Assembly (NCBI RefSeq): GCF_004016515.1 | Contig: NZ_SACT01000002.1 | Span: 496,001-560,000, forward strand | DNA length: 64,000 nt | Reading direction: 5' to 3' | Origin: Rubrivivax albus | Lineage (GTDB): Bacteria; Pseudomonadota; Gammaproteobacteria; Burkholderiales; Burkholderiaceae_C | Position numbers and translations under genes: made by a program | In this document: positions 27,995 to 35,988 of the stretch, one piece after another | Layout: each line of letters starts with the position of its first letter | Numbering within the stretch: the first letter of the stretch is position 1 | The notes under the pieces: model-generated | The model's database searches: none | What the model was told of the DNA's origin: nothing | What the model saw: the letters and a program-made list of their open reading frames with translations, nothing else

Positions 27995-28504
27995 ATGGAC
28001 ACACGTATGGCAACTCGCAAACCCGCCAATCCTCAACTCGCCAAGGCCGTGGACGATCTCGGCAGCGCTGCGCAGCACGTGCGCCAGGCCTTGCAGGGCA
28101 AGATCGACGACCTGCGTGGTGCCGCGTCGAGCGAACTCGACAAGGTCAAGGCCGCCGCGCGTGGCAAGACCGACAAGGTGCAGGGCAAGGTGGAGACGGC
28201 GCTCAAGCGCGCGGAATCCCGCCTGCACAACATGATCGCCAAGGCGCAGAAGGCGCTGGACAAGGCGGTGCAGCAGGCGGAGAAGCGCGCCGGTGGCGCC
28301 AAGAAGGCCGCCGCACCGAAGCCGGCGGCGAAGAAGGCAGCACCGGCCAAGAAGGCTGCAGTCAAGAAGGCCGCGCCGGCGAAGAAGGCCGCCGCGAAGA
28401 AGGCCCCGGCGAAGAAGGCTGTCGCCAAGAAGGCCCCCGCCAAGAAGGCACCCGTGAAGAACGCCGCAGCGAAGAAGGCCCCGGCGAAGAAGGCGGCCAA
28501 GTAA
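27995..28504 (+). CDS. Histone H1-like DNA-binding protein with PAKKA repeats
   Basis: A 169-residue very basic protein. Residues about 5-100 form an amphipathic, coiled-coil-like helical region. The last ~65 residues are repeats of AAKKAP/PAKKA type, like the lysine-alanine tails of bacterial H1-like proteins (Bordetella BpH1, Pseudomonas AlgP). It probably coats or compacts DNA. A second ATG at 28007 (MATRKPANPQ) is an alternative start. The tail's DNA is made of near-repeated 9- to 18-base units and will vary in length between strains. Confidence 0.85.
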   Translation: MDTRMATRKPANPQLAKAVDDLGSAAQHVRQALQGKIDDLRGAASSELDKVKAAARGKTDKVQGKVETALKRAESRLHNMIAKAQKALDKAVQQAEKRAGGAKKAAAPKPAAKKAAPAKKAAVKKAAPAKKAAAKKAPAKKAVAKKAPAKKAPVKNAAAKKAPAKKAAK

Positions 28505-28514
28505 GCCGCTGTGG

Positions 28515-30866
28515 TCAGCCTGCCGTTGTCGCCAGCCAGCGGTCGACGGTGGCCAGCAACGTGGGCAGGTCCAGGGGTTTGGTGAGGTAGTCGGCAAACC
28601 CTGCGGCCTGCGCCCGTTGTGCGTCGGCGGGCATGGCGTTCGCACTGACCGCCAGCACCGGCACCGCGCGCAGCGCAGGATCGGCGTGCATCTGGGCCAG
28701 CGCCTCGTAGCCGCTGGCACCGGGCAACTGGATGTCCATCAGCACCAGGTCGGGTCGCTGTCGCCGCGCCTGTGCCAGGCCTTCGGCGGCCGTGGCGGCG
28801 AGCGCGAGTTCGACATGCGGCCGGTGGGACAGCATGCCCTGCATCACCAGTTGGTTGACCGGGTTGTCCTCGACATAGAGCACGTGCCGGCGATCGCTGA
28901 CCGCGGCGCCCGATGCCGATGCCGCCGCTGCGGATGGCATCTGCGCCACGCCGTCGGCCCTTGGCAACTCGATCCAGAACGTGCTGCCCGCGCCAGGCGC
29001 GCTGCGCACGCCGATGCGGCCACCCATGGCCTCCATGAGCATGCGGCTGAGTGCCAGGCCGATGCCGGTGCCCTCGATGGCGTCACGGTCGGCATCCAGG
29101 CGCTCGAACGGCTGGAAGAGGCGCTGCTGCCGCGCCTCGTCGAGCCCGGGCCCGGTGTCGACGATGTCGATATGCACGCGCTCGGCATTGACGCGGCACA
29201 CGAGGCGCACGTCGCCGCCGGCACGGTTGTACTTGATGGCGTTGGCCAGCAGGTTCAGCAGCACCTGGCGCAGACGCGTCAGGTCCGCCAGCACCGTGCC
29301 TGCCGACCCCTCGCGCGGCAGCAGTCGCACGGGTCGCTGGGTCGCCACGGGCGCCACCATGTTCAGGCACTCGTCGGCAAGGGCGTCGGCATCGACCTGT
29401 GCCACGTGCATCGGCAGCGCGCCGGTTTCCACGCGCGCAAGGTCCAGCACATCGTTGATCAAGGCCAGCAGGTGCTCGCCCCCGCGGAGGATCTGTTGCA
29501 GCCGCTGACGCTGTGTCGGTTCGAGTGGCCGTGCCGGGTCGCTCTGCATCAGCTGGCCGAAACCGAGGATGGCGTTCAGGGGCGTTCGCAATTCATGCGA
29601 CATGCGCGACAGGAACGCCGACTTCGCGCGGTTGGCCCGCTCGGCCTCGTCGCGGGCCGCCACCAGCGCGGCCGACGCCTGCACCTCGGCCGTGACGTCG
29701 GTGTAGGTGCGCACCTGGCCACCGTCACGGCCCAGGTGCGAGCGGACCTCGAGCACGCGCCCGTCCGGTCGCCTGCGCCGGTACAGCACGGGCTCTTCAC
29801 CCGCCGAAAGCCTGTCGGCTATGTGCCGGCGCACGGCATCGCGGTCGGCGTCGTCCTCGATGAGATCCATCTCCTGGCCGAACGCGCCATGCGCCAGCTG
29901 CCAGCGGCCGATCTCGATCAGCGAGGGATGGGTCTGCAGCAGTTCGACCGGCAGCTCGAGAAGCTCGACAGCGCGCTGGTTCCAGCTGCGAAGCCGCAGG
30001 TCGGCATCGAAGCCCATCACGCCCTGCGACAGGCTGTCGAGCGTCAGCGCCAGCACACGCGACTGTTCCGCAGCCAGCGCCATCGCATCGCGCGCGGCAG
30101 CCGAGGCCTGGCGCTCGGCGGTCACGTCGGAGAACAGGCCGATGGCGCCGATCTTGCGGCCCTGCGCGTCGTGGATCGGGGTGGCGTTGTTGACGCAGGT
30201 GACCCGCCCGCCATCGTCCCGCGTGAGCGTGATCTCGTAGGTGTTGGCGCGGCCTTCATTGCGGCGCGCGACCTGGGCACGGAAGATGGCCTCGTTCTCG
30301 GCGTCGACGAACTCCCAGATCGTGCGGCCGAGCAGTTCGTCGTGCGACAGGCCCAGCATGCGGCACATCGCGGGGTTGGCATCGGTGGTGCGGTGCGCGT
30401 TGTCGATGAACCAGAAGCCTTCCTCGGTCTTGGCCAGCAGCACCTCGAGGGTCTGCCGGTTCTCGAACAGCGCCGCCTCCGAGACCAGGCGCTCGGTGAC
30501 GTCCACGCACACCATCAGGAAGCCACCATCGGGCAGCGGCGTGCGACGCGTCTCGATCATGCGGCCATCGGGGCGCGCGCGCTGCACGATCTGATGCTCG
30601 GGCTGCGACAGGCGCTCCAGCCGCCAGGCGACCTCGTGCTCGACCTCGCCCGGGCCGTAGTGCCCGGCCTCGGCCATGTGGCGCAGCCAGCCCTGCACCG
30701 GCGTGCCCGGCGCCAGAAGCGCGGCAGGCAGGCCGAGCACCTCGGCCACGCGCGGGTTGGCCGAACGCAGCGTCAGGCCGGCGTCGAACACGCAGACGCC
30801 GTCGCCCACGTGGTCGAAGACCTGTTCGCGCCCCTGCGCCGGGTCGTCCGGTGGTGTCGTCGTCAT
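28515..30866 (-). CDS. Hybrid sensor histidine kinase with multiple PAS domains and a receiver
   Basis: A 783-residue soluble kinase with no transmembrane segment. Three PAS-type domains (about residues 15-130, 130-250 and 265-395) are followed by HisKA with the phospho-histidine near residue 422 (MSHELRTPLNAILGFGQL), a HATPase domain (NAIKYNRAGGDVRL; DTGPGLDEARQQRLFQPFER; GTGIGLALSRML) and a C-terminal receiver with the phospho-aspartate near 710 (LVLMDIQLPG) and PLDLPTLL after the conserved Lys. It senses a cytoplasmic cue of unknown type. The ATG at 30866 was chosen at the start of the first PAS; the longer open frame upstream lies antisense to yciH. No dedicated output regulator is adjacent. 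Confidence 0.88.
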   Translation of the reverse strand: MTTTPPDDPAQGREQVFDHVGDGVCVFDAGLTLRSANPRVAEVLGLPAALLAPGTPVQGWLRHMAEAGHYGPGEVEHEVAWRLERLSQPEHQIVQRARPDGRMIETRRTPLPDGGFLMVCVDVTERLVSEAALFENRQTLEVLLAKTEEGFWFIDNAHRTTDANPAMCRMLGLSHDELLGRTIWEFVDAENEAIFRAQVARRNEGRANTYEITLTRDDGGRVTCVNNATPIHDAQGRKIGAIGLFSDVTAERQASAAARDAMALAAEQSRVLALTLDSLSQGVMGFDADLRLRSWNQRAVELLELPVELLQTHPSLIEIGRWQLAHGAFGQEMDLIEDDADRDAVRRHIADRLSAGEEPVLYRRRRPDGRVLEVRSHLGRDGGQVRTYTDVTAEVQASAALVAARDEAERANRAKSAFLSRMSHELRTPLNAILGFGQLMQSDPARPLEPTQRQRLQQILRGGEHLLALINDVLDLARVETGALPMHVAQVDADALADECLNMVAPVATQRPVRLLPREGSAGTVLADLTRLRQVLLNLLANAIKYNRAGGDVRLVCRVNAERVHIDIVDTGPGLDEARQQRLFQPFERLDADRDAIEGTGIGLALSRMLMEAMGGRIGVRSAPGAGSTFWIELPRADGVAQMPSAAAASASGAAVSDRRHVLYVEDNPVNQLVMQGMLSHRPHVELALAATAAEGLAQARRQRPDLVLMDIQLPGASGYEALAQMHADPALRAVPVLAVSANAMPADAQRAQAAGFADYLTKPLDLPTLLATVDRWLATTAG

Positions 30867-30977
30867 CGCAGGCGGGTGGATCGGAACAGGCTCGACGATG
30901 TCTGGATTCTGACGCGTTGGCCATCCAGGCTTGCTAGCATTTTGGATGTCCTTCGCATTTCTCGCCAGGTTTTCCCG

Positions 30978-31340
30978 ATGCGCTCCTCCAACTCCGGCGG
31001 CCTCGTGTATTCGACCGACACCGGCCGCACCTGCCCGGCCTGCCGCCAGGCGCTGACGGCCTGCCGCTGCGCCACCGAGGCACGCCAGGCCGTTCTGGGT
31101 GACGGCCGGGTGCGGGTGTCCCGCGAGAAGGCCGGGCGCGGCGGCAAAACCGTCACGGTGGTGCGGGGTCTGGCACTGAACGCCGACGACCTGGCGGCGC
31201 TTGGAAAACGCCTGCGCAGCGCCTGCGGCACCGGCGGCACGGTGCGCGACGGCACGCTGGAACTGCAGGGTGACCACGCCGAGCGTGTGACGGTGTGGCT
31301 GCAGGCCGAGGGCTTCGACGCGAAGCGCTCCGGCGGCTGA
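30978..31340 (+). CDS. yciH: SUI1/eIF1-family translation factor YciH
   Basis: A 120-residue protein. It starts with SGGLVYSTDTGR, as YciH does, and the C-terminal SUI1 domain (GKTVTVVRGLALNADDLAALG, then GGTVRDGTLELQGD) is clear. YciH affects start-codon fidelity and acts in stress. An insert CPACRQALTACRC (residues about 19-31) gives four cysteines in a zinc-knuckle-like pattern that is absent from the E. coli protein. It stands alone, divergent from the hybrid kinase. Confidence 0.9.
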   Translation: MRSSNSGGLVYSTDTGRTCPACRQALTACRCATEARQAVLGDGRVRVSREKAGRGGKTVTVVRGLALNADDLAALGKRLRSACGTGGTVRDGTLELQGDHAERVTVWLQAEGFDAKRSGG

Positions 31341-31353
31341 GCCGCTGGTCAGC

Positions 31354-34155
31354 CTATGCCGTCGGCTGCAAGGCAGCGCGGAAGCCACCTTCAGCCGGCG
31401 CCGTGCCACCGGCGCGCAGCCGCACCGCGCAGTACTTGAGCTCCGGGATGCGCGCCACCGGGTCCAGCGCCGGGTTGGTGAGCCGGTTCACCGCCGCCTC
31501 GTACCAGCAGAAGGCCACGAACACGGTGCCCGTGGGCATGCCCTCGTCGGCGCGCGCGTAGAGGCTGACCTCGCCACGGCGGGACTGCAGCGTCAGCAGC
31601 CCGCCGGGCAAGAGGCCGTGGCGTGCCAGCTCCGCCGGGTGCAGCAATGCCACCGGCTCCGGCTCCAGCGCGTCGAGCACCGCAGCGCGGCGCGTCATGC
31701 TGCCGGTGTGCCAGTGTTCCAGCTGGCGGCCGGTGATCAGCACCAGCGGGTAGGCGTCGTCGGGCTGCTCGTCGGGCGGCAGCACGTCGGCCGGCACGAA
31801 GCGGCCGCGGCCGTCGGCGGTGGGGAAGCGGTCGACGAAGACGATGGGGTGGCCGGGTTCGTCCTCGCGGGCCACCGGGTAGGTGACGCCGCCCTCACGG
31901 TCCAGCCGCGCCCAGCTGGCGCCAACGATGCTGGGCATCAGCGTGCGCATCTCGTCGAACACCGCCGCCGCGGCAGCCTCGCAGTCCAGCGGCGTGGCGC
32001 CATACGACGACCAGTCGAGGTCGAACCAGCGCGCCAGCTCGACGATGCACCACAGGTCCTGCCGCGCCTGCCCTGGGAGCGACAGCGCGCGCCGGCCGCG
32101 CTGCACCAGGCGGTCGGTGTTGGTGAACGTGCCATCCTTCTCGGCGAAGGCGCTGGCCGGCAGCACCACGTCGGCCAGCGCCGCGGTCTCGGTGAGGAAG
32201 ATGTCCTGCACCACCAGCATCTCCAGCCGTGCCAGCGCGTGGCGGGCGTGCTGGGCGTCGGGGTCGGACATCGCCGGGTTCTCGCCCATGATGAACATGC
32301 CGCGGATCTCTTCGCGGTCAATGGCCGCCAGGATCTCCACCACCGTCAGCCCGGGCTGCGCGTCGAGCCGCTCGACCGGCATGCCCCAGGCCTGCGCCAC
32401 CTGCGCCCGCGCTGCCGCGTCGTCCACGCGGTGGTAGTCGGGGAACATCATCGGGATCAGCCCGGCATCGGACGCGCCCTGCACGTTGTTCTGCCCGCGC
32501 AGCGGGTGCAGCCCGGTGCCGGGGCGGCCGATCTGGCCCGTCATCAGCGCCAGCGAGATCAGGCAGCGCGCGTTGTCGGTGCCGTGCACGTGCTGCGAGA
32601 CGCCCATGCCCCACAGGATCATCGCCGCCGGGCTGATGGCGTACAGCCGTGCCACCGTGCGCACCGTCTCCGCGTCGATGCCGGTGACCGGCGCCATGGC
32701 CTCGGGCGAGAAGGCGCGCACCTTGGCGGCCAGTGCCTCGTAGCCGCTGGTGCGGTCGGCGATGAAGGGGGCGTTGACCAGGCCCTCGTCGACGATGACA
32801 TGCATCATCGCGTTGAGCAGGGCCACGTCGCTGCCCGGGCGGAAAGCCAGGTGGTGGGTGGCGTGGCGCGCGAGTTCGCTGCGCCGCGGGTCGATGATCA
32901 CCAGCTTGGCGCCTCGCCGCGCGGCGTTCTTGATCCACGTGGCCGCCACCGGGTGGTTGACCACCGGGTTGGCGCCGATGACGACGATGACGTCGGCCTG
33001 CGCCACGTCGGTCACCGGGTTGCTGACGGCGCCGGAGCCGATGCCTTCCAGCAGCGCCGCCACGCTGCTGGCATGGCACAGCCGCGTGCAGTGGTCGACG
33101 TTGTTGCTGCCGAAGCCGGCGCGCACCAGCTTCTGGAACAGGTAGGCCTCCTCGTTGCTGCCCTTGGCCGAGCCGAAGCCGGCCAGCGCGCGCGGGCCGC
33201 GCGCATCGCGCAGCCGGCGCAGCGTGCCGCCGGCGCGGGCCATCGCCTCTTCCCACGTGGCTTCGCGGAACCACTGGCGGGCCACGGCCGGGTCGGTGGA
33301 CGCGTCGGCGTCCTTGGGTGCATCGTCGCGGCGGATCAGGGGCACCGTCAGCCGCTGCGGGTGGCGCGGGTAGTCGAAGCCGTAGCGGCCCTTGACGCAC
33401 AGCCGGCCGCGGTTGGCCGGGCCATCGCGGCCCTCCACGGCCACGATGCGGTCGTCCCTGACCTGCCAGGTCAGCGCACAGCCCACGCCGCAGAACGGGC
33501 AAACGGAGTCCACACGCTTGTCCGGCACCTCGGCCGCCGCCCCGTTGGCCGGCGCCAGCGCGCCGGTGGGGCAGGCCTGCACGCATTCGCCGCAGGCCAC
33601 GCAGGTGGACGCGCCCATGGCGTCGCCGAGGTCGAACGTGATCTGCGCCTGCTCGCCGCGGAAGGCCAGGCCGATGACGTCGTTGGCCTGCACGTCGCGG
33701 CAGGCGCGCACGCAGCGCGTGCACTGGATGCAGGCGTCCAGGTTCACCGCGATGGCCGGGTGCGAGCGGTCCGCGTCGATGGACACACGGGCTGGATAGC
33801 GCGGCGTGCCCACGCCCAGCGCATCGCACCAACGCGCCACCTCGTCGTCCACCTTCAACGGCGTGGGCGGCAGGTCGCTCTTCAGCAGTTCCAGCACCCC
33901 GCGCTGCGCGCGCCGGGCACGCTCGCTGGCGCTGTGCACCACCATGCCGTCGCGTGGCACGCGGCAGCACGACGCCGCCAGCGTGCGTTCACCATCGACC
34001 TCCACCACGCAGGCGCGGCAGTTGCCGGCCGCACCCTGCGCGTCGCTGAAGCACAGGTGCGGGATGGCAATGCCCTCGCGGAGGGCGACGTCGAGCAGGG
34101 TCTCGCCGGTCTCGGCGGCGACGGCGCGGCCATCGAGCGTGAAGGCAATGCTCAT
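31354..34155 (-). CDS. fdsA: NAD-dependent formate dehydrogenase, molybdenum catalytic subunit
   Basis: A 933-residue protein of the FdsA/FdhA type. It has an N-terminal [2Fe-2S] domain with C35, C46, C49 and C63, then NuoG-like cysteines, two [4Fe-4S] motifs (CIQCTRCVRAC; CVACGECVQAC), another cluster at CPFCGVGC, then the molybdopterin-guanine-dinucleotide domains. The Mo ligand is a cysteine (DHCTRLCHASS), not selenocysteine. It oxidises formate to CO2 and passes electrons to the flavin subunit encoded just upstream. The genes lie 76 bp apart. No fdsC or fdsD follows: the next gene downstream is convergent yciH. Confidence 0.94.
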   Translation of the reverse strand: MSIAFTLDGRAVAAETGETLLDVALREGIAIPHLCFSDAQGAAGNCRACVVEVDGERTLAASCCRVPRDGMVVHSASERARRAQRGVLELLKSDLPPTPLKVDDEVARWCDALGVGTPRYPARVSIDADRSHPAIAVNLDACIQCTRCVRACRDVQANDVIGLAFRGEQAQITFDLGDAMGASTCVACGECVQACPTGALAPANGAAAEVPDKRVDSVCPFCGVGCALTWQVRDDRIVAVEGRDGPANRGRLCVKGRYGFDYPRHPQRLTVPLIRRDDAPKDADASTDPAVARQWFREATWEEAMARAGGTLRRLRDARGPRALAGFGSAKGSNEEAYLFQKLVRAGFGSNNVDHCTRLCHASSVAALLEGIGSGAVSNPVTDVAQADVIVVIGANPVVNHPVAATWIKNAARRGAKLVIIDPRRSELARHATHHLAFRPGSDVALLNAMMHVIVDEGLVNAPFIADRTSGYEALAAKVRAFSPEAMAPVTGIDAETVRTVARLYAISPAAMILWGMGVSQHVHGTDNARCLISLALMTGQIGRPGTGLHPLRGQNNVQGASDAGLIPMMFPDYHRVDDAAARAQVAQAWGMPVERLDAQPGLTVVEILAAIDREEIRGMFIMGENPAMSDPDAQHARHALARLEMLVVQDIFLTETAALADVVLPASAFAEKDGTFTNTDRLVQRGRRALSLPGQARQDLWCIVELARWFDLDWSSYGATPLDCEAAAAAVFDEMRTLMPSIVGASWARLDREGGVTYPVAREDEPGHPIVFVDRFPTADGRGRFVPADVLPPDEQPDDAYPLVLITGRQLEHWHTGSMTRRAAVLDALEPEPVALLHPAELARHGLLPGGLLTLQSRRGEVSLYARADEGMPTGTVFVAFCWYEAAVNRLTNPALDPVARIPELKYCAVRLRAGGTAPAEGGFRAALQPTA

Positions 34156-34188
34156 GTCAGCACCGCCCGGCCGTCCGAAGGTGCTGAC
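34156..34188 (-). repeat. Inverted repeat in the fdsA-fdsGB gap
   Basis: GTCAGCACC (34156-34164) and its perfect complement GGTGCTGAC (34180-34188) form a 9-bp stem with a 15-base loop directly before the fdsA start. On the mRNA this hairpin would lie beside the fdsA ribosome-binding region and could slow or protect it. Confidence 0.55.
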
Positions 34189-34191
34189 GCG

Positions 34192-34225
34192 CCCCTCGGG
34201 GGCCGCGAGCGAAGCGAGCTGGGGG
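34192..34225. repeat. GC-rich imperfect palindrome of a type common in Burkholderiales
   Basis: CCCCTCGGGGG...AGCTGGGGG with inner GCGAGCGAAGCGAGC forms an imperfect hairpin. Elements with CCCCCAGCTCGCTTCGCTCG text recur between genes in many Comamonadaceae-related genomes. Here it separates fdsGB from fdsA, suggesting partial termination or mRNA end protection. Confidence 0.5.
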
Positions 34226-34231
34226 TCGTCG

Positions 34232-35932
34232 TCATGCCAGTTCGTCCGGAAAGTGCTGCAACACGCTGTCGAAGGCGTTCGGCGCCGCCTGGCCCAGGCC
34301 GCAGATCGATGCGTCGCGCATCACCTGGCCCAGTTCCGCCAGCAGCGGTGCATCCCAGCGCGGGCCCTGCATCAGCGCCAGCGCCTTGGCGGTGCCCGCG
34401 CGGCAGGGCGTGCACTGGCCGCAGCTCTCGTCGCGGAAGAAGCGCATCGCGTTGCGCGCCACGTCCACCGCACGGTCATGCTGCGACAGCACGATCACCG
34501 CCGCCGAACCGATGAAGGCACCGTGCGGCTGCAAGGTGTCGAAGTCCAGCGGCAGGTCGGCCAGCCGCGCCGGCAGGATGCCGCCGCTGGCGCCGCCAGG
34601 CAGGTAGCCGTACAGCGTGTGGCCGGGGGGCATGCCACCGGCGAACTGGTCCACCAGTTCGCGCAGCGTGATGCCGGCCGGTGCCAGGTGCACGCCCGGC
34701 TTGTTGACGCGGCCGCTGACGGAGAAGCGCCGCAGGCCCTGGCGGCCGTGGCGCCCCTGCGCGGCAAAGACCTCGGGCCCCTGCTCCACCAGTTCACGCA
34801 CCCAGTACAGCGTCTCGCCGTTGTGCGCCAGCGTGGGCCGGCCGAACAGGCCGACCTCGGCGACGAAGGGCGGCCGCAGCCGCGGCAGGCCGCGCTTGCC
34901 TTCGATGGACTCGATCATCGCCGACTCCTCGCCGCAGACGTAGGCACCGGCGCCGCGCCGCAGGTCCAGCGTCGGCAGCGGGTGCGGCGCCCAGGCGCGC
35001 AGTGCGTCGAGTTCCGCGGCCAGCATCGTGCGCAGGCCCGGGTACTCGTCGCGCAGGTAGAGCCACGCCGCTTCGATGCCGACCACGTGGGCGGCAATCA
35101 GCAGGCCCTCAAGCATGCGGTGCGGGTCCTGCTCGAGGATCCAGCGGTCCTTGAAGGTGCCGGGTTCGCCCTCGTCCAGGTTCACGGCGAGATGCCGCGG
35201 CGCCGGCATGTCGCGCACGATGCGCCACTTGCGACCGCTGGGAAAGCCGGCGCCGCCCAGGCCGCGCAGGCCGGCGGTGTCGAGCACGTCGATCACCGAC
35301 TCGGCACTGCGTCGGCCTTCGACGAGGTCGCGCCACAGCATGTAGCCGCCGCTGGCCCGGTAGGCATCGAAGCCCACGGCCGGCGTCACCCGCTCCTCAC
35401 GACGGCCCGACTGCACCGCGGCCTGCACCGCATCGACATCCGCGTGCGGCACCGGGTGCCGGTGCACCAGGGCCGCCGGCGCCGTGTCGCAGCGGCCGAT
35501 GCAGGGCGCGGCGACCACACGCACGTCCGCGCCCAGCACCGCCGGCAGCCGCGCCAGCAGGTCCCGTGCGCCAGCCATCTCGCAGGCGATGCCATCGCAC
35601 ACGCGCACGGTGAGCGCAGGCGCGGCGGGCAGGCGGCCATCGGCATCCTCGCGCACCACCTCGAAGTGGTGATAGAAGCTCGCCACCTCGAAGACCTCGG
35701 CCATCGACAGCTTCATCCACGCCGCCAGCGCCACCAGGTGCGGCGCCGGCAGGCGGCCGCAGCGGTCGTTGACCACGTGCAGCGCCTCGATCAGGCGGTC
35801 GCGCGGCCACGGGGTCTCGCCCAGCCACGCCACGATGTCGGCCCGCGCCGCCGGGTCGACCTGCCGGCCCTTGGGCTGGCGCCGCCGGCGCTGCTGGGCC
35901 GAGGAAGCGTCAAAAAAGGTAATGGGCTGCAT
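34232..35932 (-). CDS. fdsB: Formate dehydrogenase flavin/NADH subunit, fused FdsG-FdsB (NuoE-NuoF)
   Basis: A 566-residue fusion. Residues about 30-175 are NuoE/FdsG-like with the [2Fe-2S] ligands in CDGIACEMAG and CIGRCD. From about 195 the NuoF/FdsB part follows: GLRGLGGAGFPSGRKW and NLDEGEPGTFKDRW for FMN/NADH binding, GAGAYVCGEESAMIESIEGK, and the [4Fe-4S] motif ESCGQCTPCRAG with a later cysteine (DASICGLGQ). It takes electrons from FdsA to NAD+. In Cupriavidus and Rhodobacter these are separate genes fdsG and fdsB. The start codon is just downstream of a good promoter. Confidence 0.92.
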   Translation of the reverse strand: MQPITFFDASSAQQRRRRQPKGRQVDPAARADIVAWLGETPWPRDRLIEALHVVNDRCGRLPAPHLVALAAWMKLSMAEVFEVASFYHHFEVVREDADGRLPAAPALTVRVCDGIACEMAGARDLLARLPAVLGADVRVVAAPCIGRCDTAPAALVHRHPVPHADVDAVQAAVQSGRREERVTPAVGFDAYRASGGYMLWRDLVEGRRSAESVIDVLDTAGLRGLGGAGFPSGRKWRIVRDMPAPRHLAVNLDEGEPGTFKDRWILEQDPHRMLEGLLIAAHVVGIEAAWLYLRDEYPGLRTMLAAELDALRAWAPHPLPTLDLRRGAGAYVCGEESAMIESIEGKRGLPRLRPPFVAEVGLFGRPTLAHNGETLYWVRELVEQGPEVFAAQGRHGRQGLRRFSVSGRVNKPGVHLAPAGITLRELVDQFAGGMPPGHTLYGYLPGGASGGILPARLADLPLDFDTLQPHGAFIGSAAVIVLSQHDRAVDVARNAMRFFRDESCGQCTPCRAGTAKALALMQGPRWDAPLLAELGQVMRDASICGLGQAAPNAFDSVLQHFPDELA

Positions 35933-35954
35933 GCTGCGACCGGATGTTGCCGCA

Positions 35955-35983
35955 AATATGCACTATGTTGCGTGTATTGTCAC
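35955..35983 (-). promoter_or_regulatory. Sigma-70-type promoter for the fds operon
   Basis: Reading on the minus strand, GTGACA (35983-35978) and CATATT (35960-35955) are spaced by exactly 17 bases. Transcription would start near 35948, about 16 bases before the fdsGB ATG. The region is an AT-rich island and also holds repeated TGTTGC and TTGC-C-GCAA elements that could be regulator sites. Confidence 0.5.
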
Positions 35984-35988
35984 GCACT

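Noticed and set aside
28300-28500. Repetitive stretch as CRISPR or mobile repeat
   Set aside because: The repeats are in frame and code for the PAKKA tail of the H1-like protein.
28617-31340. A 907-codon open frame on the plus strand antisense to the hybrid kinase
   Set aside because: Only its last 121 codons (from 30978) match a real protein, YciH. The rest is the mirror of the kinase gene, open because GC-rich codons rarely make stops on the other strand, and its composition (His/Gln/Val/Gly-rich) fits no family.
31354-34155. Selenocysteine in the formate dehydrogenase
   Set aside because: The Mo-ligand position is an ordinary cysteine codon (CHASS) and there is no in-frame TGA.
31618-34515. 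A 965-codon plus-strand frame antisense to fdsA
   Set aside because: The opposite strand has a full-length formate dehydrogenase with all cluster motifs. The antisense translation is low-complexity His/Gln/Arg/Val text.
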